Numbered from the stretch's first letter, positions 1-14,047 are shown. The stretch is DNA of 64,000 nt from Rhodocyclaceae bacterium (GCA_016791115.1 JAEUNL010000053.1:1-64000), one strand, 5' to 3'. Translations and numbers: made by a program. Notes: generated by a model from the sequence alone, not told the origin.

Positions 1-752
1 GCCGAGCCGATCATCAGGGTCACCGCCGTCGGCGCACCCTGATAGACGTCCGGAATCCACATATGGAAGGGCACCACACCGAGCTTGAACGCGAGTCCGG
101 CGACCAGGAACACGAGGCCGAAGGTCAGCACCGGCGTAAGGCCCATGTGGTTATGCAACGCGCCGGCCACACCGGATATTTCGAGCGTGCCGGTTGCACC
201 GTAGATCATCGACATGCCGTAGAGCAGCAGACCCGAGGCCAGCGCGCCGAGCACGAAGTACTTCATCGCTGCCTCGGTTGCACGCGCAGACTCGCGGTCG
301 AGCGCGACCATCGCATACAGTGAAAGCGAGAGCAGCTCGAGGCCGAGATACATCGTCAGGAAGTGGTTCGACGAAATCATGACCATCATGCCGAGCGTTG
401 CGAACAGCACCAGCAGGTAGTACTCGCCCCGATCCAGTCCTCGGGCCGCGTTGTAGCCCCGGCTGTAGAGCACGACGATTGCGACGGCGAGATAGAGGAC
501 CAGTTTGAGGAAATCCGCCATCAGGTCGCGCACGAACATGTTACTGAAGGTCAGCACGATGTTGCCGCCCTGCGTGGCGACCAGCCAGGCCGTGATCGCC
601 GCGGCACCGACGAGCGTTGCCTGCGTCAGGAAGTAGGCGAGCCAGCGACTGGTCTTGCCGAGAAACAGATCGGCAAGCAACACCACGCACGCCATGGTGA
701 GGATGAAGATTTCCGCCGCGGCGGGAGTGAAATCGGGCATCACGAAGTTCAT
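1..752 (-). CDS. nuoN: NADH-quinone oxidoreductase subunit N, partial (3' end outside window)
   Basis: This is the membrane-arm antiporter-like subunit N of respiratory complex I, which helps pump protons as NADH is oxidised by quinone. About 250 N-terminal residues are visible; the rest lies beyond base 1. The start is the ATG read leftward from 752, giving MNFVMPDF, followed by a run of hydrophobic helices and the conserved stretch [20 protein letters not shown], typical of the NuoL/M/N family. It lies 22 bases after nuoM and is the last gene of the nuoA-N operon. An internal Met (MPDF) is an alternative start. The assignment is secure because of order and family motifs. Confidence 0.95.
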   Translation of the reverse strand, partial: MNFVMPDFTPAAAEIFILTMACVVLLADLFLGKTSRWLAYFLTQATLVGAAAITAWLVATQGGNIVLTFSNMFVRDLMADFLKLVLYLAVAIVVLYSRGYNAARGLDRGEYYLLVLFATLGMMVMISSNHFLTMYLGLELLSLSLYAMVALDRESARATEAAMKYFVLGALASGLLLYGMSMIYGATGTLEISGVAGALHNHMGLTPVLTFGLVFLVAGLAFKLGVVPFHMWIPDVYQGAPTAVTLMIGS

Positions 753-774
753 GGTTTTCTCTCGTCCGCGCGGC

Positions 775-2256
775 TCAGAGCTTGCTCATCGCGACGTGCT
801 TGAGCAGGTTGTCCACCGAGGCATGCATCACTTCGGTGAACGGATAGGGATAGAGACCCATAGCCAGCACACAGATGGCGAGCAGCGCGAGGAACAGGAA
901 TTCACGACTATTTACGTCGGTCAGTTCGGCAACATGCGAATTGCCGATGTCTCCGAACACCACGCGCTTGTACATCCAGAGCGTGTAGGCGGCACCGAGG
1001 ATCAGCGTGGTCGCTGCTGCGACTCCGGTCCAGAAGTTGAACTGGATCGCACCGAGCACAACCATGAATTCGCCCACGAATCCGCTGGTCGCGGGAAGGC
1101 CGGAATTGGCCATCGCGAAAAGCATGAACAGCGCAGCGAACTTGGGCATTGTATTGACCACGCCGCCGTAGTCGGCAATCTGGCGGCTGTGCATGCGGTC
1201 ATACATCACACCGATACAGGCGAACATCGCCGCCGACACGAAGCCGTGGGAGATCATCTGCACCAGCGCGCCTTCGATGCCGAGCTGGTTGAAAATGAAA
1301 AAACCAAGGGTAACGAAGCCCATGTGCGAGATCGACGAATACGCGACCAGCTTCTTCATGTCTGTCTGCACCAGGGCGACGAAGCCGATGTAGATCACCG
1401 CGATCAGCGAAAGTCCGATGACGAACGGCGCCATGGCGTGCGAAGCATCCGGCACGATGGGCAGCGAGAACCGCAGGAAGCCGTAGGCACCGAGTTTCAG
1501 CGCAATCGCGGCCAGCACGATCGAACCGCCCGTCGGCGCTTCGACGTGTGCATCCGGCAACCAAGTATGGACCGGCCACATCGGCACCTTCACCGCGAAG
1601 CTGACGAGGAACGCCCAGAAAATCAGCGTCTGTGCCGTCATTCCGATCGGCAGTTCGTGCCAGTCGAGGATGCCGAACTTGCCGCCGGCCTCGAGGAACA
1701 GCCACAGCAGCGCAACCAGCAGCAGCAGCGAGCCGAGCAGCGTGTAGAGGAAGAACTTTATCGCCGCATAGACGCGATTCGGGCCGCCCCAGATACCGAT
1801 GATCAGGTACATCGGGATCAGCGAGGCTTCGAAGAAGACATAGAACAGAATGCCGTCGAGCGCCGAAAAGATGCCGTTCATCAGACCGGACATGATCAGG
1901 AACGCGGCCATGTACTGCGCGACCTTCGTCTGGATGACTTCCCAACCCGCCATCACGACGATCACGGTGATGAAGGCGTTCAGAATCACAAACCAGACCG
2001 AGATGCCATCGACGCCAAGGTGGTAGTGGATGTTGAAGCGCGGTATCCACTGCGACAGTTCAACGAACTGCATCGCACTCGATGCGGTATCGAAATGGGT
2101 GTAGAGCGGGATGGTTACCAGAAAGCCGAGGATCGCGGCGATCAGCGCGATGCCGCGTGCCATCGGCGCGTTGCGATCGCCGCCTGTGGCAAGCACCAGC
2201 AGGCCGCCGACTATCGGCACCCAGATCGCCAAGCTGAGCAGAGGTGTTCCCGTCAT
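775..2256 (-). CDS. nuoM: NADH-quinone oxidoreductase subunit M
   Basis: This is a proton-pumping membrane subunit of complex I (Mrp antiporter-like family). The 493-residue length is normal. About 14 hydrophobic helices are evident, and the conserved core reads [20 protein letters not shown] near residue 225, followed by [10 protein letters not shown], with the functional Lys and His residues of the proton channel. A second landmark is [17 protein letters not shown]. It sits between nuoL and nuoN with short spacers, consistent with one polycistronic message. Confidence 0.97.
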   Translation of the reverse strand: MTGTPLLSLAIWVPIVGGLLVLATGGDRNAPMARGIALIAAILGFLVTIPLYTHFDTASSAMQFVELSQWIPRFNIHYHLGVDGISVWFVILNAFITVIVVMAGWEVIQTKVAQYMAAFLIMSGLMNGIFSALDGILFYVFFEASLIPMYLIIGIWGGPNRVYAAIKFFLYTLLGSLLLLVALLWLFLEAGGKFGILDWHELPIGMTAQTLIFWAFLVSFAVKVPMWPVHTWLPDAHVEAPTGGSIVLAAIALKLGAYGFLRFSLPIVPDASHAMAPFVIGLSLIAVIYIGFVALVQTDMKKLVAYSSISHMGFVTLGFFIFNQLGIEGALVQMISHGFVSAAMFACIGVMYDRMHSRQIADYGGVVNTMPKFAALFMLFAMANSGLPATSGFVGEFMVVLGAIQFNFWTGVAAATTLILGAAYTLWMYKRVVFGDIGNSHVAELTDVNSREFLFLALLAICVLAMGLYPYPFTEVMHASVDNLLKHVAMSKL

Positions 2257-2331
2257 CTCAAAGTTCCGTTTGCGGCAGCGCTGCCGCTGCCTTCAGTTCG
2301 AATTGTTGTCTCGCCGTCCCTGCAGCGCCGG

Positions 2332-4365
<2,034 letters not shown>

Positions 4366-4371
4366 GAAGCT

Positions 4372-4677
4372 TTATCCCTTGAGGCTGTCGAGGTCATCGA
4401 CGTGGATCGATCGCAGATTGCGGAACAGCACGATCAGGATCGCAAGTCCGATGGCCGACTCAGCCGCGGCAACCGTGAGGATGAAGAAAACGAAAATCTG
4501 TCCCGCCGTGTCGCCCAGATAATGGGCGAATGCGACGAAATTCATGTTCACAGACAGCAGCATCAACTCGATGGCCATCAGCAGGATGATCAGGTTCTTC
4601 CGGTTGAGGAAGATGCCCACGACGCTGATCGCAAACAGGATCGCGCCGAGGATCAGGAAATGTTGCAGCGAGAGCAT
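4372..4677 (-). CDS. nuoK: NADH-quinone oxidoreductase subunit K
   Basis: This is the small membrane subunit K of complex I (101 residues, the normal size). Three transmembrane helices are visible. The second helix carries the essential buried acidic residue in the conserved stretch [17 protein letters not shown], and a second conserved Glu follows in [12 protein letters not shown]. It is located between nuoJ and nuoL in the canonical order. K, J and A link the quinone site to the antiporter-like subunits. Confidence 0.97.
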   Translation of the reverse strand: MLSLQHFLILGAILFAISVVGIFLNRKNLIILLMAIELMLLSVNMNFVAFAHYLGDTAGQIFVFFILTVAAAESAIGLAILIVLFRNLRSIHVDDLDSLKG

Positions 4678-4705
4678 GCGCGTGTCGTCCTTGTCCGTCC
4701 GCGGT

Positions 4706-5308
4706 TCAGTCTTTTTCCGTCGGCATGGAGACCATGCGGATACGGTCGTTGCGCTTGATGGCGACCTGCGAAGCCGGGTCGGTCCACTTCGTGTCCTGCC
4801 GGCGGCGCATCGTGAGGGCGATCGCCGCGATGATGGCGACCACCAGGATCACAGCCGCCAATTCGAACGGATAGACGTAATCCGTATATATCAGTCGGCC
4901 GAGTTCCTTGGTATTGCTGTAGCCCGCCTCTGGTGACGGCGGGTTCGGTGCGCTTTCCGGACCGAAATATTTCGCCCCAAGCACCATCACCATTTCGGCA
5001 AGCATCAGTCCGCCGACCACCAGTCCGGGTATCAGGTTGTTCCAGAAGCCCTGGCGCATGCGCTCGAGGTTGATGTCGAGCATCATCACGACGAACAGGA
5101 ACAGCACCATTACCGCACCGACATAGACAAGCACCAGCGTGATCGCCAGGAACTCAGCCTGCAGCAACAGCCAGACACCACCCGCGGTGAAGAAGGCCAG
5201 AACCAGCCAGAGGGCCGCATGCACCGGATTGCGCGCGACAATGACCCGCAACGCCGACACCAGCAATATTGCCGAGAGAAAGTAGAAGACGAACGTCTTG
5301 AATTCCAT
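4706..5308 (-). CDS. nuoJ: NADH-quinone oxidoreductase subunit J
   Basis: This is a complex I membrane subunit of about 200 residues. Five hydrophobic helices are visible. The conserved TM3 region reads [17 protein letters not shown], which forms the pi-bulge helix gating the proton path in structures of the family. The soluble C-terminal tail ([15 protein letters not shown] onward) is the variable part. It starts at ATG 5308, upstream of nuoK and downstream of nuoI in the expected order. Confidence 0.96.
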   Translation of the reverse strand: MEFKTFVFYFLSAILLVSALRVIVARNPVHAALWLVLAFFTAGGVWLLLQAEFLAITLVLVYVGAVMVLFLFVVMMLDINLERMRQGFWNNLIPGLVVGGLMLAEMVMVLGAKYFGPESAPNPPSPEAGYSNTKELGRLIYTDYVYPFELAAVILVVAIIAAIALTMRRRQDTKWTDPASQVAIKRNDRIRMVSMPTEKD

Positions 5309-5382
5309 GGCTATCCTTGTCGCTTGGACGGTGGCCTGCCAGGCTGCGCCCCGTCCTGCTCCCCAGTCAGTTCTATCCAGCC

Positions 5383-5871
5383 TCAGCGATACGGCGCATC
5401 GGCTTCGCGATCCTTGGCAATCTGGTCCTCGTGGCGATCGCCCACCGCCAGCAACATCTGCTTGGTGTAATAGAGATCACCGCGCTTCTCGCCGTGATAC
5501 TCCAGCACGCGTGTTTCCACGATGGCATCCACCGGACAAGCTTCCTCGCAAAACCCGCAGAAGATGCATTTGGTCAGGTCGATGTCGTAGCGCGTGGTGC
5601 GACGCGTTCCATCGTCGCGCTGGTCCGATTCGATCGTGATCGCCAATGCCGGGCAAACCGCTTCGCACAGCTTGCAGGCGATGCATCGCTCTTCGCCATT
5701 GGGGTAGCGGCGCAACGCATGCAGCCCCCGGAATCGGTTGCTCTGGGGCGTCTTCTCTTCGGGAAACTGCACCGTGATCTTGCGCTCGAACAGGTGGCGC
5801 CCAGTCAGGGCAAGGCCCTTGACTAGTTCCCGCAGCATCAGGCTGCCGACGATTTCCTTCATTGCACCCAT
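5383..5871 (-). CDS. nuoI: NADH-quinone oxidoreductase subunit I (2x 4Fe-4S)
   Basis: This peripheral-arm subunit holds clusters N6a and N6b, which pass electrons toward N2 and quinone. It has 162 residues. Two ferredoxin-type motifs are visible: [12 protein letters not shown] near residue 63 and [16 protein letters not shown] near residue 102, each CxxCxxCxxxCP. The N-terminal amphipathic helix ([16 protein letters not shown]) is typical. MKEIVG at 5862 is an alternative start. It lies between nuoH and nuoJ. Confidence 0.97.
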   Translation of the reverse strand: MGAMKEIVGSLMLRELVKGLALTGRHLFERKITVQFPEEKTPQSNRFRGLHALRRYPNGEERCIACKLCEAVCPALAITIESDQRDDGTRRTTRYDIDLTKCIFCGFCEEACPVDAIVETRVLEYHGEKRGDLYYTKQMLLAVGDRHEDQIAKDREADAPYR

Positions 5872-5881
5872 GGCGCGACTC

Positions 5882-6934
5882 TCACTTCCAGATCGACAAC
5901 GGCGACACCATCCACACCCCGATCACGACCAGCCATACGATGGTGAGCGGGATGAACACCTTCCAGCCCAGACGCATGATCTGGTCGTAGCGGTAGCGCG
6001 GGAACGTCGCACGAAACCAAAGGAACAGAAACAGCACAAAGCACACTTTCCCGACGAGCCACGGAAGACCATCGGGCAGGAAACTGACAGGCGACAGCCA
6101 GCCTCCCAGAAACATGGTCGCGACCAGCGTCGAAACCAGGATCATGTTCGCGTATTCGGCAAGGAAGAACAGTGCGAATGCCATGCCGGAATATTCGATC
6201 ATGTGGCCGGCGACGATTTCCGATTCGCCTTCCACCACGTCGAACGGCGCACGGTTGGTTTCCGCGATACCGGAAATCAGATAGACGAGAAACATCGGAA
6301 ACAGCGGAATCCAATTCCAAGAGAGAACCGACAGACCCATGTCGGCGAAGCGCCCGCTACCCTGCTGCATGACGATCTCGCGCAGATTCAGGCTGCCCGA
6401 AACCATCAGCACGGTGACGAGTGCAAATCCCATCGCAATTTCGTAGGCCACGATCTGCGCCGCCGAGCGCATGCTGCCAAGGAACGCATACTTGGAGTTG
6501 GTTGCCCAGCCGGCGATGATCACGCCGTACACACCCATCGATGTGATGGCCATGATGTAGAGCAAGCCTGCATCGATGTCGGCAAGTATCAGCCTATCGC
6601 TGAACGGCACCACCGCCCAGGCCGCCAGTGCCGGCGCAAGCGCAAGGATCGGCGCCAGGATATAAAGCACCTTGTTCGCCTGCGACGGAACGATGACTTC
6701 CTTGAAGAACAGCTTAAGGCCGTCCGCAATCGGTTGCAGATAACCGCCCGGGCCGACGCGGTTGGGGCCGATGCGCACCTGTATCGCGCCGATGACCTTG
6801 CGCTCTGCCAGGGTAAGGTAGGCGACGCAAAGCATGAGCGGCGCGATGATGACGATGATCTTGACCAGCGTCCAGACTGCCGGCCAGAGGGGGCCGAACA
6901 GTTCCGCGACAGGTTGCAGCAACTGCTCCATCAT
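5882..6934 (-). CDS. nuoH: NADH-quinone oxidoreductase subunit H
   Basis: This membrane subunit forms much of the quinone-binding chamber at the junction of the two arms. It has 350 residues and about eight hydrophobic helices. Landmarks are [20 protein letters not shown] near residue 64, the conserved first cytoplasmic loop, and [20 protein letters not shown] with its cluster of acidic residues at the quinone site. Its ATG overlaps the nuoG stop by 4 bases (ATGA), a sign of translational coupling. Confidence 0.97.
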   Translation of the reverse strand: MMEQLLQPVAELFGPLWPAVWTLVKIIVIIAPLMLCVAYLTLAERKVIGAIQVRIGPNRVGPGGYLQPIADGLKLFFKEVIVPSQANKVLYILAPILALAPALAAWAVVPFSDRLILADIDAGLLYIMAITSMGVYGVIIAGWATNSKYAFLGSMRSAAQIVAYEIAMGFALVTVLMVSGSLNLREIVMQQGSGRFADMGLSVLSWNWIPLFPMFLVYLISGIAETNRAPFDVVEGESEIVAGHMIEYSGMAFALFFLAEYANMILVSTLVATMFLGGWLSPVSFLPDGLPWLVGKVCFVLFLFLWFRATFPRYRYDQIMRLGWKVFIPLTIVWLVVIGVWMVSPLSIWK

Positions 6935-9276
6935 GCACGCTCCACACTAATCGGGCCGACCAGGTCGCCCAACGCAGACGTCGACTCGTGCCCAGCTGCG
7001 ATGCGTACGCAGCCGTCGGCAACTGCTTCGTCGCAAACCGCAGCGAGCACCGCTTCGCCCTGTCCCTGCCGCACGACGACCTTAACGCCCGCTTCGAGCC
7101 CAAGTCGCGCCATCATCGCGGCACTCATTCGAGCAGCCGGTTCTGCGGCATCACGCGTGCGTTGCAGCGACGGCGCACGGCGCACGACCGGATCGGCAAA
7201 ATGTATCGGCACATCCGCCACGCGCTCGATCTGGCCGCCGGCAACCGGCAGACTGAAGGAAACACCGTCAAAGTCGTTGGAAAGCAAATCCGACACCGAC
7301 GCTTTGTCACCGCCAAGCACCGCCTTGCGCACTTCCTCCGAACTTTCGTAGTCGAACCCGGCTATGCCGAGCAGATTGCCCACTACGCGCAGTACCTTCC
7401 AGGCCGGGCGGGTGTCGCCGAGCGGTCTGACCACCGCGTGGAAGCTTTGTACGCGACCTTCGGTATTGATAAAGGTGCCGGATGTCTCGGTAAATGGCGA
7501 GACGGGCAGAATCACGTCCGCATACTCGGTGGCACGCGTCACGAACGGCGTCATCGCCACGACCATTTCCGCCGCAGAAACCGCCTGGGCAGCGAGCAGC
7601 GGGTCGGCGCAATCGAGCTCAGGTTCCGCATGCAGAACCAGATAGGCCTTGCGCGGCTGCTCGAGCATGCTGCGCGCGTTGAGTCCGTTGGCACGAGGCA
7701 GCGCGCCGGCAATATAGCCGCCCACACTGTTGGCTGCTTCGCCCAGGACCCCGAAACTTGCACCGAGCAGACGCGCCAGTTCCCCCAGCAAGGCAGAAAG
7801 CTGAGCGGCCTGCGGGTGTTGCTGACCGAGGTTGCCGAGGAATACGCCGATGCGCTCTCCCGAAACGAGACTGGAAGCAATCCTGCGCGCCTCGGCGCTG
7901 ACCGGAAGCGTCTGAGTCTGCTGGTAGAGCGCTTCATCGAATGCCACGGCCTTCTGTTCGGCAACCGATTTGATCACCTCGGCAAGCGCCGTAGCGAAAG
8001 CCGACGGGGCCACCGTCATGCGTCCGGTGACCGGCACCAGCAGATCGTCTGCTGTGGCGTGTATGACGCTGACTTGAGCGCCCTTCTTGGCCGACTGGCG
8101 CAGCCGTTGCGTTAGCAGTGGGTGATCCTTGCGCAGGAAGCTGCCGATCACCAGAACCCGGTCGAGCCTGCCGAATTCCGCGATGCTGGTGCCCAGCCAA
8201 GGCACCCCCGCACGCTTGCCATCCAGCGAGAAATCACGCTGGCGCAAGCGAAAATCAACGTTGTTGGAACCCATGCCGCGCATCAATTGCTGCAGCAGAT
8301 AGAGTTCCTCGAGGGTGCTGTGGGGCGAGCCCAGCGCGCCAACGGCCGCAGGACCATGCGACGAAACGATGTTCTTCAGGCCGTTGGCAACGTACTCGAG
8401 CGCCGTCTGCCAGTCGACCTCCTTCCACTGGCCGCCCTGCTTGAGCATCGGGCGGCGCAGGCGCTGCTCTGTATTGAGCGCCTCGTAGGAAAAGCGATCC
8501 TTGTCCGACAGCCAGCACTCGTTGACGTCTTCATTCTCGAGGGGAAGCACGCGCTTCACCTCGTTATGTTTTACTTGGACGACAAGGTTTGCGCCGAGGC
8601 CATCATGAGGGCTGACCGATTTGCGGCGCGACAACTCCCACGTTCGCGCCGAGAAGCGGAACGGCTTCGATGTCAGCGCACCAACCGGACACAGATCGAT
8701 CACGTTGCCGGACAACTCCGAGTCAACGGTTCGATCGACGAAGGCGAGGATCTCGGAGCGCTCGCCACGATTGGCGACACCGAGTTCCATGATGCCTGCG
8801 ATCTCCTGGCCGAAGCGAACACAGCGCGTGCAGTGGATGCAGCGCGTCATGTCCGTCGAAATCAGGGGCCCGAGGTTCTTGTTCACCACGACGCGCTTTT
8901 CTTCCTGATAGCGCGATGTGCTGCCGCCGTAGCCGACCGAGAGATCCTGCAACTGGCACTCGCCACCCTGGTCACATATCGGGCAATCGAGCGGATGGTT
9001 GATCAGGAGGAACTCCATCACGCCCTTTTGCGCCGTGACCGCGAGATCGGAATGCGTTTTCACCTTCATTCCGTTGGTCACCGGCGTGGCACAGGCCGGC
9101 AACGGCTTCGGCGCCTTCTCGACCTCGACCAGACACATGCGGCAGTTGGCCGCGATGGAAAGTTTCTTGTGGTAGCAGAAGTGCGGAATGAAGGCGCCAA
9201 TCTTGTTCGCAGCGTCCATGACGGTGCTGCCCTCGGGCACCTGCACCTGCTTGCCGTCGATTTCGAGTTCTAGCAT
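6931..9276 (-). CDS. nuoG: NADH-quinone oxidoreductase subunit G
   Basis: This is the large peripheral-arm subunit of complex I, carrying several Fe-S clusters on the path from NuoE/F. It has 781 residues. Visible parts in order are an N-terminal 2Fe-2S ferredoxin domain ([19 protein letters not shown]), a His-Cys3 site ([17 protein letters not shown]), a 4Fe-4S site ([15 protein letters not shown] ... [11 protein letters not shown]), and a degenerate molybdopterin-oxidoreductase domain to the C-terminus. It overlaps nuoF by 7 bases and nuoH by 4. Confidence 0.97.
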   Translation of the reverse strand: MLELEIDGKQVQVPEGSTVMDAANKIGAFIPHFCYHKKLSIAANCRMCLVEVEKAPKPLPACATPVTNGMKVKTHSDLAVTAQKGVMEFLLINHPLDCPICDQGGECQLQDLSVGYGGSTSRYQEEKRVVVNKNLGPLISTDMTRCIHCTRCVRFGQEIAGIMELGVANRGERSEILAFVDRTVDSELSGNVIDLCPVGALTSKPFRFSARTWELSRRKSVSPHDGLGANLVVQVKHNEVKRVLPLENEDVNECWLSDKDRFSYEALNTEQRLRRPMLKQGGQWKEVDWQTALEYVANGLKNIVSSHGPAAVGALGSPHSTLEELYLLQQLMRGMGSNNVDFRLRQRDFSLDGKRAGVPWLGTSIAEFGRLDRVLVIGSFLRKDHPLLTQRLRQSAKKGAQVSVIHATADDLLVPVTGRMTVAPSAFATALAEVIKSVAEQKAVAFDEALYQQTQTLPVSAEARRIASSLVSGERIGVFLGNLGQQHPQAAQLSALLGELARLLGASFGVLGEAANSVGGYIAGALPRANGLNARSMLEQPRKAYLVLHAEPELDCADPLLAAQAVSAAEMVVAMTPFVTRATEYADVILPVSPFTETSGTFINTEGRVQSFHAVVRPLGDTRPAWKVLRVVGNLLGIAGFDYESSEEVRKAVLGGDKASVSDLLSNDFDGVSFSLPVAGGQIERVADVPIHFADPVVRRAPSLQRTRDAAEPAARMSAAMMARLGLEAGVKVVVRQGQGEAVLAAVCDEAVADGCVRIAAGHESTSALGDLVGPISVERA

Positions 9277-10613
9277 GCCGCTTGTTCCACGTAGATCTTG
9301 CTGCCTTCGCGCTGGACATCAGGCGACACGAGGCACTTCTTGTTCTCAATGTGATATTCGAATTCCGGACGAAAGTGCTTGACGAAGCTCTTCACCGGAA
9401 ATGCTGCCGCGTCGCCGAGGGCACAGATCGTGCGGCCGGCGATGTTGTCCGATACGTTGGTCAGCAGGTCGAGATCTTCCGGACGCCCCTCGCCATGCTC
9501 GATGCGATGCACGACGCGATACAGCCAGCCTGTGCCTTCACGGCACGGCGTACATTGCCCGCACGATTCCTCATGGTAGAAGTACGACAGGCGTTCCAGC
9601 GCCTTCACCATGCACACCGTCTCGTCCATGATGATGACCGCACCCGAGCCCAGCATCGACCCCGCCTTGGCGATGGAGTCGTAGTCCATCGTGCAATCCA
9701 TCATGATGTCACCCGGCACGACCGGCGCCGAGGAACCGCCCGGAATACAGGCCTTGAGCTTGCGTCCGCCGCGCATGCCGCCGCACATTTCAAGCAGTTT
9801 CGAGAAGGGCGTGCCGAGCGGAATCTCATAGACGCCGGGACGCACGACGTGCCCCGACACGGAAAAGATCTTGGTTCCGCCGTTGTTCGGCTTCCCCGCT
9901 TCGAGATATCTGTCGCCGCCGTTCATGATGATCCACGGCACCGCGGCAAAGGTCTCGGTGTTGTTGATTGTCGTTGGCTTGCCATAGAGGCCAAAGCTCG
10001 CCGGAAAAGGCGGCTTGTAGCGCGGCTGGCCCTTTTTGCCCTCGATCGATTCGAGCAGCGCCGTTTCCTCGCCGCAGATGTAGGCGCCGTAACCGTGATG
10101 CGCGAAAAGTTCAAAACTGAATTCGGAGCCCAGAATCTTCGGGCCGAGGAAACCGGCCGCGCGCGCCTCGTCGAGCGCTTCTTCGAACCGCTTGTAGATA
10201 TCCCAGACTTCGCCGTGGATATAGTTGTAGCCGCGGCCGATGCCCATCGCGTAGGCGGCAATCGCCATGCCCTCGATGACGATGTGCGGGTTGTAGCGAA
10301 GGATGTCGCGATCCTTGAAAGTGCCCGGCTCGCCTTCGTCCGAATTGCAGACGAGGTACTTGTCGCCCACGTAATTCTTGGGCATGAAGCTCCACTTGAG
10401 CCCTGTCGGGAAACCCGCACCACCGCGACCCCGCAGGGCCGACTTCTTGACCTCGGCGATCACGTTCTCGGGCGAAATCTTCTCCTGGAGAATCTTCTTC
10501 AGCGCGGCATAGCCGCCGCGCGCAAGGTAATCGTTCAGCCGCCAGCCCCTGTCGCCGGAAAGCCCGGCGAGGATCTGCGCGTTGATCAGCATCGGTTGGT
10601 CGATATTGAGCAT
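9270..10613 (-). CDS. nuoF: NADH-quinone oxidoreductase subunit F (NADH/FMN site)
   Basis: This subunit binds NADH, FMN and cluster N3 and is the entry point for electrons. It has 447 residues. Visible motifs are [16 protein letters not shown] (NADH-binding glycine loop), [15 protein letters not shown] (FMN region), and the 4Fe-4S ligands [14 protein letters not shown] with the distal Cys in [13 protein letters not shown]. The start is [18 protein letters not shown] at 10613. It lies between nuoE and nuoG in standard order. Confidence 0.98.
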   Translation of the reverse strand: MLNIDQPMLINAQILAGLSGDRGWRLNDYLARGGYAALKKILQEKISPENVIAEVKKSALRGRGGAGFPTGLKWSFMPKNYVGDKYLVCNSDEGEPGTFKDRDILRYNPHIVIEGMAIAAYAMGIGRGYNYIHGEVWDIYKRFEEALDEARAAGFLGPKILGSEFSFELFAHHGYGAYICGEETALLESIEGKKGQPRYKPPFPASFGLYGKPTTINNTETFAAVPWIIMNGGDRYLEAGKPNNGGTKIFSVSGHVVRPGVYEIPLGTPFSKLLEMCGGMRGGRKLKACIPGGSSAPVVPGDIMMDCTMDYDSIAKAGSMLGSGAVIIMDETVCMVKALERLSYFYHEESCGQCTPCREGTGWLYRVVHRIEHGEGRPEDLDLLTNVSDNIAGRTICALGDAAAFPVKSFVKHFRPEFEYHIENKKCLVSPDVQREGSKIYVEQAAC

Positions 10614-10626
10614 TCCGCCGCGGCCC

Positions 10627-11100
10627 TTATTTCAGTTCTGCGAGCAGTTTGTCGATCTGCTCGGGGGTCATCCAGCTGCACATGCGAGTGTTGTTCACCA
10701 GCAGCACCGGCGCATCGCCGCAGGCGCCCATGCACTCGCCTTCCTTCAGCGTATAGCGCCCGTCTGCAGTGGTTTCGTTGAAACCGATGCCGAGCTTCTT
10801 CTGCACATACTCCGCCGCGTCGTAGCCGCCGGACAGCGCGCACGGCAGATTGGTGCAGACGGTGATCTTGTATTTGCCGACCGGCGAAAGGTCGTACATG
10901 TTGTAAAAGCTCGCCACCTCGTACAGTGCGATCGGCTGCATGCCGAGATAGCTGGCGACGAACTCGATCGTCTCGTTCGACAACCAGCCTTTCTCTTCCT
11001 GCGCGATCGCGAGCGAGGCCATCGCGGCGGACTGTTTCTGGTCGGCCGGATATTTCGCGATTTCACGATCGATTTTCTTGAGGGCGTCCTGGCTCAGCAT
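10627..11100 (-). CDS. nuoE: NADH-quinone oxidoreductase subunit E (2Fe-2S)
   Basis: This is the thioredoxin-fold subunit with cluster N1a, partner of NuoF. The ligands are in [12 protein letters not shown] and [17 protein letters not shown] place the start at [18 protein letters not shown] (11100), giving 157 residues. An upstream in-frame ATG at 11127 would add MPRTAPKTL, which is not typical of the family. It ends 13 bases before nuoF. Confidence 0.96.
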   Translation of the reverse strand: MLSQDALKKIDREIAKYPADQKQSAAMASLAIAQEEKGWLSNETIEFVASYLGMQPIALYEVASFYNMYDLSPVGKYKITVCTNLPCALSGGYDAAEYVQKKLGIGFNETTADGRYTLKEGECMGACGDAPVLLVNNTRMCSWMTPEQIDKLLAELK

Positions 11101-11147
11101 GAGGGTCTTGGGTGCAGTTCGCGGCATCTGCCGCAGGAATTCATTCT

Positions 11148-12401
11148 CTAGCGGTCGATCTCGCCGAACACGATGTCCATCGTGCCGATCAGTGCAACGA
11201 TGTCGGCAATCATGTGGCCCTTGCCGACCTCGTCCAAGGCGGCAAGGTGCGAAAAACCGGGGGCTCGCAACTTCAGCCGGTAGGGCTTGTTTGCGCCGTC
11301 GGAAATCGCATAGACGCCGAACTCGCCCTTCGGGTGCTCGACTGCGGCATAGACTTCACCCGGCGGAACATGAATGCCTTCGGTAAAGAGCTTGAAGTGG
11401 TGTATCAGCTCTTCCATGTTAGCCTTCATTTCCTCTCGCGAAGGCGGCGCGACCTTGTGGTTGTCAGTGATCACCGGGCCGGGGTTCTTGCGCAGCCACT
11501 CGATGCACTGCTTGATGATCCGGTTGGACTGACGCATCTCCTCGATGCGACACAGGTATCGGTCGTAGCAATCCCCCTCGACACCGACCGGCACGTCGAA
11601 TTCGACGCGGTCATACACTTCGTAGGGCTGCTTCTTGCGCAGATCCCACTCGACCCCCGAACCGCGCAGCATGGGGCCGGTGAAGCCCAGCGCCAGCGCA
11701 CGATCCGGCGTCACAACCCCGATACCGACCGTACGCTGCTTCCAGATACGGTTGTCCGTCAGCAGCGTTTCGTAATCGTCGACGTAGGCCGGGAAACGGT
11801 TGGTGAAATCCTCGATGAAATCCAGCAGCGAGCCATGCCGGTTTTCGTTCAGCCTCTTGACCGCAGCCGCGCTCTTGAACTTGTTCTCGACATACTGCGG
11901 CATGTGATCCGGCAGGTCGCGATAGACGCCTCCCGGGCGATAGTAGGCCGCATGCATGCGCGCACCCGACACGGCCTCGTAGGCGTCCATCAGATCCTCG
12001 CGCTCCCGGAACGTATAGAGCACCATCGTCATCGCACCGATGTCCAGCGCGTGCGTGCCGATGTTGAGCAGATGGTTCAGGATGCGCGTGACCTCGTCGA
12101 ACAGAACACGGATGTACTGGGCACGCAGCGGCACCTCGATTCCCAGCAGTCGCTCTATCGCCATGCAGTAAGCATGCTCGTTGCACATCATCGAGACGTA
12201 GTCGAGGCGATCCATGTACGGCACCGACTGGATCCACGTACGCGTTTCGGCGAGCTTCTCGGTCGCGCGATGGAGCAGACCGATGTGCGGATCGGCGCGC
12301 ACCACGACTTCGCCGTCGAGTTCGAGCACGAGGCGGAGCACGCCGTGCGCCGCCGGATGTTGCGGGCCGAAGTTGAGCGTGTAGTTGCGAATCTCAGCCA
12401 T
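11148..12401 (-). CDS. nuoD: NADH-quinone oxidoreductase subunit D (49 kDa)
   Basis: This hydrogenase-like subunit forms the quinone pocket next to cluster N2. It has 417 residues from the start [20 protein letters not shown] at 12401, which carries the canonical HPAAHG quinone-site loop. Other conserved stretches are [18 protein letters not shown] and the C-terminal DIVFGEIDR. The open frame extends further upstream, but that part lies inside nuoC and is not family-like. It overlaps the nuoC end by 8 bases. NuoC and NuoD are separate proteins here, unlike the fused form of E. coli. Confidence 0.97.
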   Translation of the reverse strand: MAEIRNYTLNFGPQHPAAHGVLRLVLELDGEVVVRADPHIGLLHRATEKLAETRTWIQSVPYMDRLDYVSMMCNEHAYCMAIERLLGIEVPLRAQYIRVLFDEVTRILNHLLNIGTHALDIGAMTMVLYTFREREDLMDAYEAVSGARMHAAYYRPGGVYRDLPDHMPQYVENKFKSAAAVKRLNENRHGSLLDFIEDFTNRFPAYVDDYETLLTDNRIWKQRTVGIGVVTPDRALALGFTGPMLRGSGVEWDLRKKQPYEVYDRVEFDVPVGVEGDCYDRYLCRIEEMRQSNRIIKQCIEWLRKNPGPVITDNHKVAPPSREEMKANMEELIHHFKLFTEGIHVPPGEVYAAVEHPKGEFGVYAISDGANKPYRLKLRAPGFSHLAALDEVGKGHMIADIVALIGTMDIVFGEIDR

Positions 12402-12999
12402 GGCCGACGTTCCCGTAGTTCTCTTCGCGGATGATGCGCGGCGTATTCTCGCGTGGCTCGATGGTAATCGGCTGGTATACCACCCGGCCTTGATCCGGGT
12501 CATACCGCATTTCCACATACCCCGAAACCGGGAAATCCTTGCGGAACGGATGACCGATGAACCCATAGTCAGTCAGGATGCGGCGCAGGTCCGGGTGGCC
12601 CGAGAACATGATGCCGTAGAGGTCGAAGGCTTCGCGTTCGAACCAGTTCACGGCGGGCCAGATGTCGTTCAGCGTGGGAACGACCGGGAAATCGTCCTCG
12701 GGTGCGAAAACACGCACGCGCAACCGCCAGTTGCGGCTGACCGACAGCAAATGGCTCACTGCGGCGAAGCGCCGGCCCTCCCAGGCCCCGTCGCCGTAAG
12801 CCTGATAGTCCACGCCGCTGAGATCGATCAGTTGTTCGAACCGAAGATCCGGGTGGTCACGCAGCAAACGTGCGGTTTCGATCAGATTCACGGCGGCCAC
12901 TTCGATAGTGACTTCGCCACGATCCGCGACAAGCTTGTCGATCCGGGCGCCGAGCACGTTGCGCAACGTGTCGGCCAGGCGTTCCAGTCTTGTGCTCAT
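12394..12999 (-). CDS. nuoC: NADH-quinone oxidoreductase subunit C (30 kDa)
   Basis: This is the peripheral-arm scaffold subunit of complex I, with 201 residues. The signature of the 30 kDa family is visible as [24 protein letters not shown], followed by the C-terminal [16 protein letters not shown]. The protein starts [17 protein letters not shown] at 12999, 4 bases after nuoB ends, and overlaps the nuoD start by 8 bases. Confidence 0.97.
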   Translation of the reverse strand: MSTRLERLADTLRNVLGARIDKLVADRGEVTIEVAAVNLIETARLLRDHPDLRFEQLIDLSGVDYQAYGDGAWEGRRFAAVSHLLSVSRNWRLRVRVFAPEDDFPVVPTLNDIWPAVNWFEREAFDLYGIMFSGHPDLRRILTDYGFIGHPFRKDFPVSGYVEMRYDPDQGRVVYQPITIEPRENTPRIIREENYGNVGHG

Positions 13000-13003
13000 G
13001 AAT

Positions 13004-13480
13004 TCAGCGGGCGATGGTGTTGGTGCGCTTGATCTTGTTCTGCAACTGGACGAGGCCGTAGAGCAGCGCCTCGGCAGTCGGCGGGCAACCCGGCACGTAA
13101 ACGTCGACCGGCACGATGCGGTCGCAGCCGCGCACGACGGAGTAGGAATAGTGGTAATAGCCGCCGCCGTTGGCGCACGAGCCCATCGACACCACCCAGC
13201 GTGGCTCGGGCATCTGGTCGTACACTTTGCGCAGCGCGGGTGCCATCTTGTTGCAAAGCGTGCCGGCGACGATCATCAGGTCCGACTGGCGCGGGCTGGG
13301 GCGGAACACGATGCCGAAACGGTCGAGGTCGTAGCGCGAACAGCCGGCGTGGATCATCTCCACAGCACAGCATGCCAACCCAAACGTCATCGGCCACAGC
13401 GAACCGGTACGCGTCCAGTTGATGACCTTGTCCAGCGTGGTGGTTACGAACCCTTCCTGCAGGACACCTTCAATACTCAT
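13004..13480 (-). CDS. nuoB: NADH-quinone oxidoreductase subunit B (cluster N2)
   Basis: This subunit holds the terminal 4Fe-4S cluster N2 that reduces quinone. It is 158 residues from the start [19 protein letters not shown] at 13480. Cluster ligands appear as the tandem Cys in [13 protein letters not shown], then [11 protein letters not shown] and [14 protein letters not shown]. The frame is open further upstream to an ATG at 13510, but that adds non-conserved residues. It lies between nuoA and nuoC. Confidence 0.97.
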   Translation of the reverse strand: MSIEGVLQEGFVTTTLDKVINWTRTGSLWPMTFGLACCAVEMIHAGCSRYDLDRFGIVFRPSPRQSDLMIVAGTLCNKMAPALRKVYDQMPEPRWVVSMGSCANGGGYYHYSYSVVRGCDRIVPVDVYVPGCPPTAEALLYGLVQLQNKIKRTNTIAR

Positions 13481-13516
13481 GCGACTCCCCCAAGACCTGC
13501 TTACCGCCAACGACGG

Positions 13517-13873
13517 TCACTCCCAGTCCAGCGCGCCTTTCATCCACTCGTAGATGAAGCCGACGACCAGAATGGCGAGGAACACCATCATCGAGACAAA
13601 ACCGAACATGCCAATTTCCTTGAGCACGATGGCCCAAGGGAACAGAAACGCGATTTCAAGATCGAACAGGATGAACAGGATGGCGACGAGGTAATAACGT
13701 ACGTCGAACTTCATCCGCGCGTCTTCGAAAGCTTCGAAGCCGCATTCGTAGGGGGAGAGTTTCTCGGCATCGGGCTTGTTGGGCGCCACGAGCCAGCCGA
13801 GAAGGATGGGAACACAACCGAAAGCGAGGCCGACCAGAATGAACAACAGAACGGGGAAATAGTTTTCCAACAT
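13517..13873 (-). CDS. nuoA: NADH-quinone oxidoreductase subunit A
   Basis: This is the first gene of the nuo operon, a 118-residue membrane subunit with three helices. The start [19 protein letters not shown] at 13873 matches the family; an upstream ATG at 13942 is less likely. The conserved loop reads [22 protein letters not shown], with the Cys involved in the active/deactive switch of the family, and is followed by [13 protein letters not shown]. The operon promoter is not obvious: a tRNA-Leu gene ends about 90 bases upstream on the same strand, so readthrough from it is possible. Confidence 0.97.
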   Translation of the reverse strand: MLENYFPVLLFILVGLAFGCVPILLGWLVAPNKPDAEKLSPYECGFEAFEDARMKFDVRYYLVAILFILFDLEIAFLFPWAIVLKEIGMFGFVSMMVFLAILVVGFIYEWMKGALDWE

Positions 13874-13933
13874 GGTTCTAGCCGGTTCTTCCTTGTTGTC
13901 TGCGGCCCCACGAGCGGGCCGGCTTCGACGAAC

Positions 13934-13951
13934 TGCCCGCATTCGCGGGCA
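13934..13951 (-). other. Small hairpin between tRNA-Leu and nuoA
   Basis: TGCCCGC and GCGGGCA pair around a 4-base loop, starting 12 bases beyond the tRNA 3' end. No T-tract follows on the minus strand, so it is not a clear terminator. It may protect or guide processing of a tRNA-nuo transcript. Confidence 0.4.
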
Positions 13952-13962
13952 ATCCTGAATCT

Positions 13963-14047
13963 TGGTGCCGACGGCGAGACTCGAACTCGCACAGCTTTCG
14001 CCACTACCCCCTCAAGATAGCGTGTCTACCAATTTCACCACGTCGGC
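13963..14047 (-). tRNA. tRNA-Leu (anticodon GAG)
   Basis: The minus strand reads a full cloverleaf. The 7-bp acceptor stem is GCCGACG with CGTCGGC, then discriminator A and an encoded CCA. There is a D-arm with AATTGGTAGA in the loop, an anticodon stem CTATC/GGTAG with loop TTGAGGG (anticodon GAG), a long variable arm (class II, as expected for Leu), and a T-arm GCGAG-TTCGAGT-CTCGC. It lies between secG and nuoA, all on the same strand. Confidence 0.97.

Noticed and set aside
5738-7351. Plus-strand open frame of 537 codons opposite nuoI-nuoH-nuoG
   Set aside because: Shadow frame; no motif, and it spans several secure genes.
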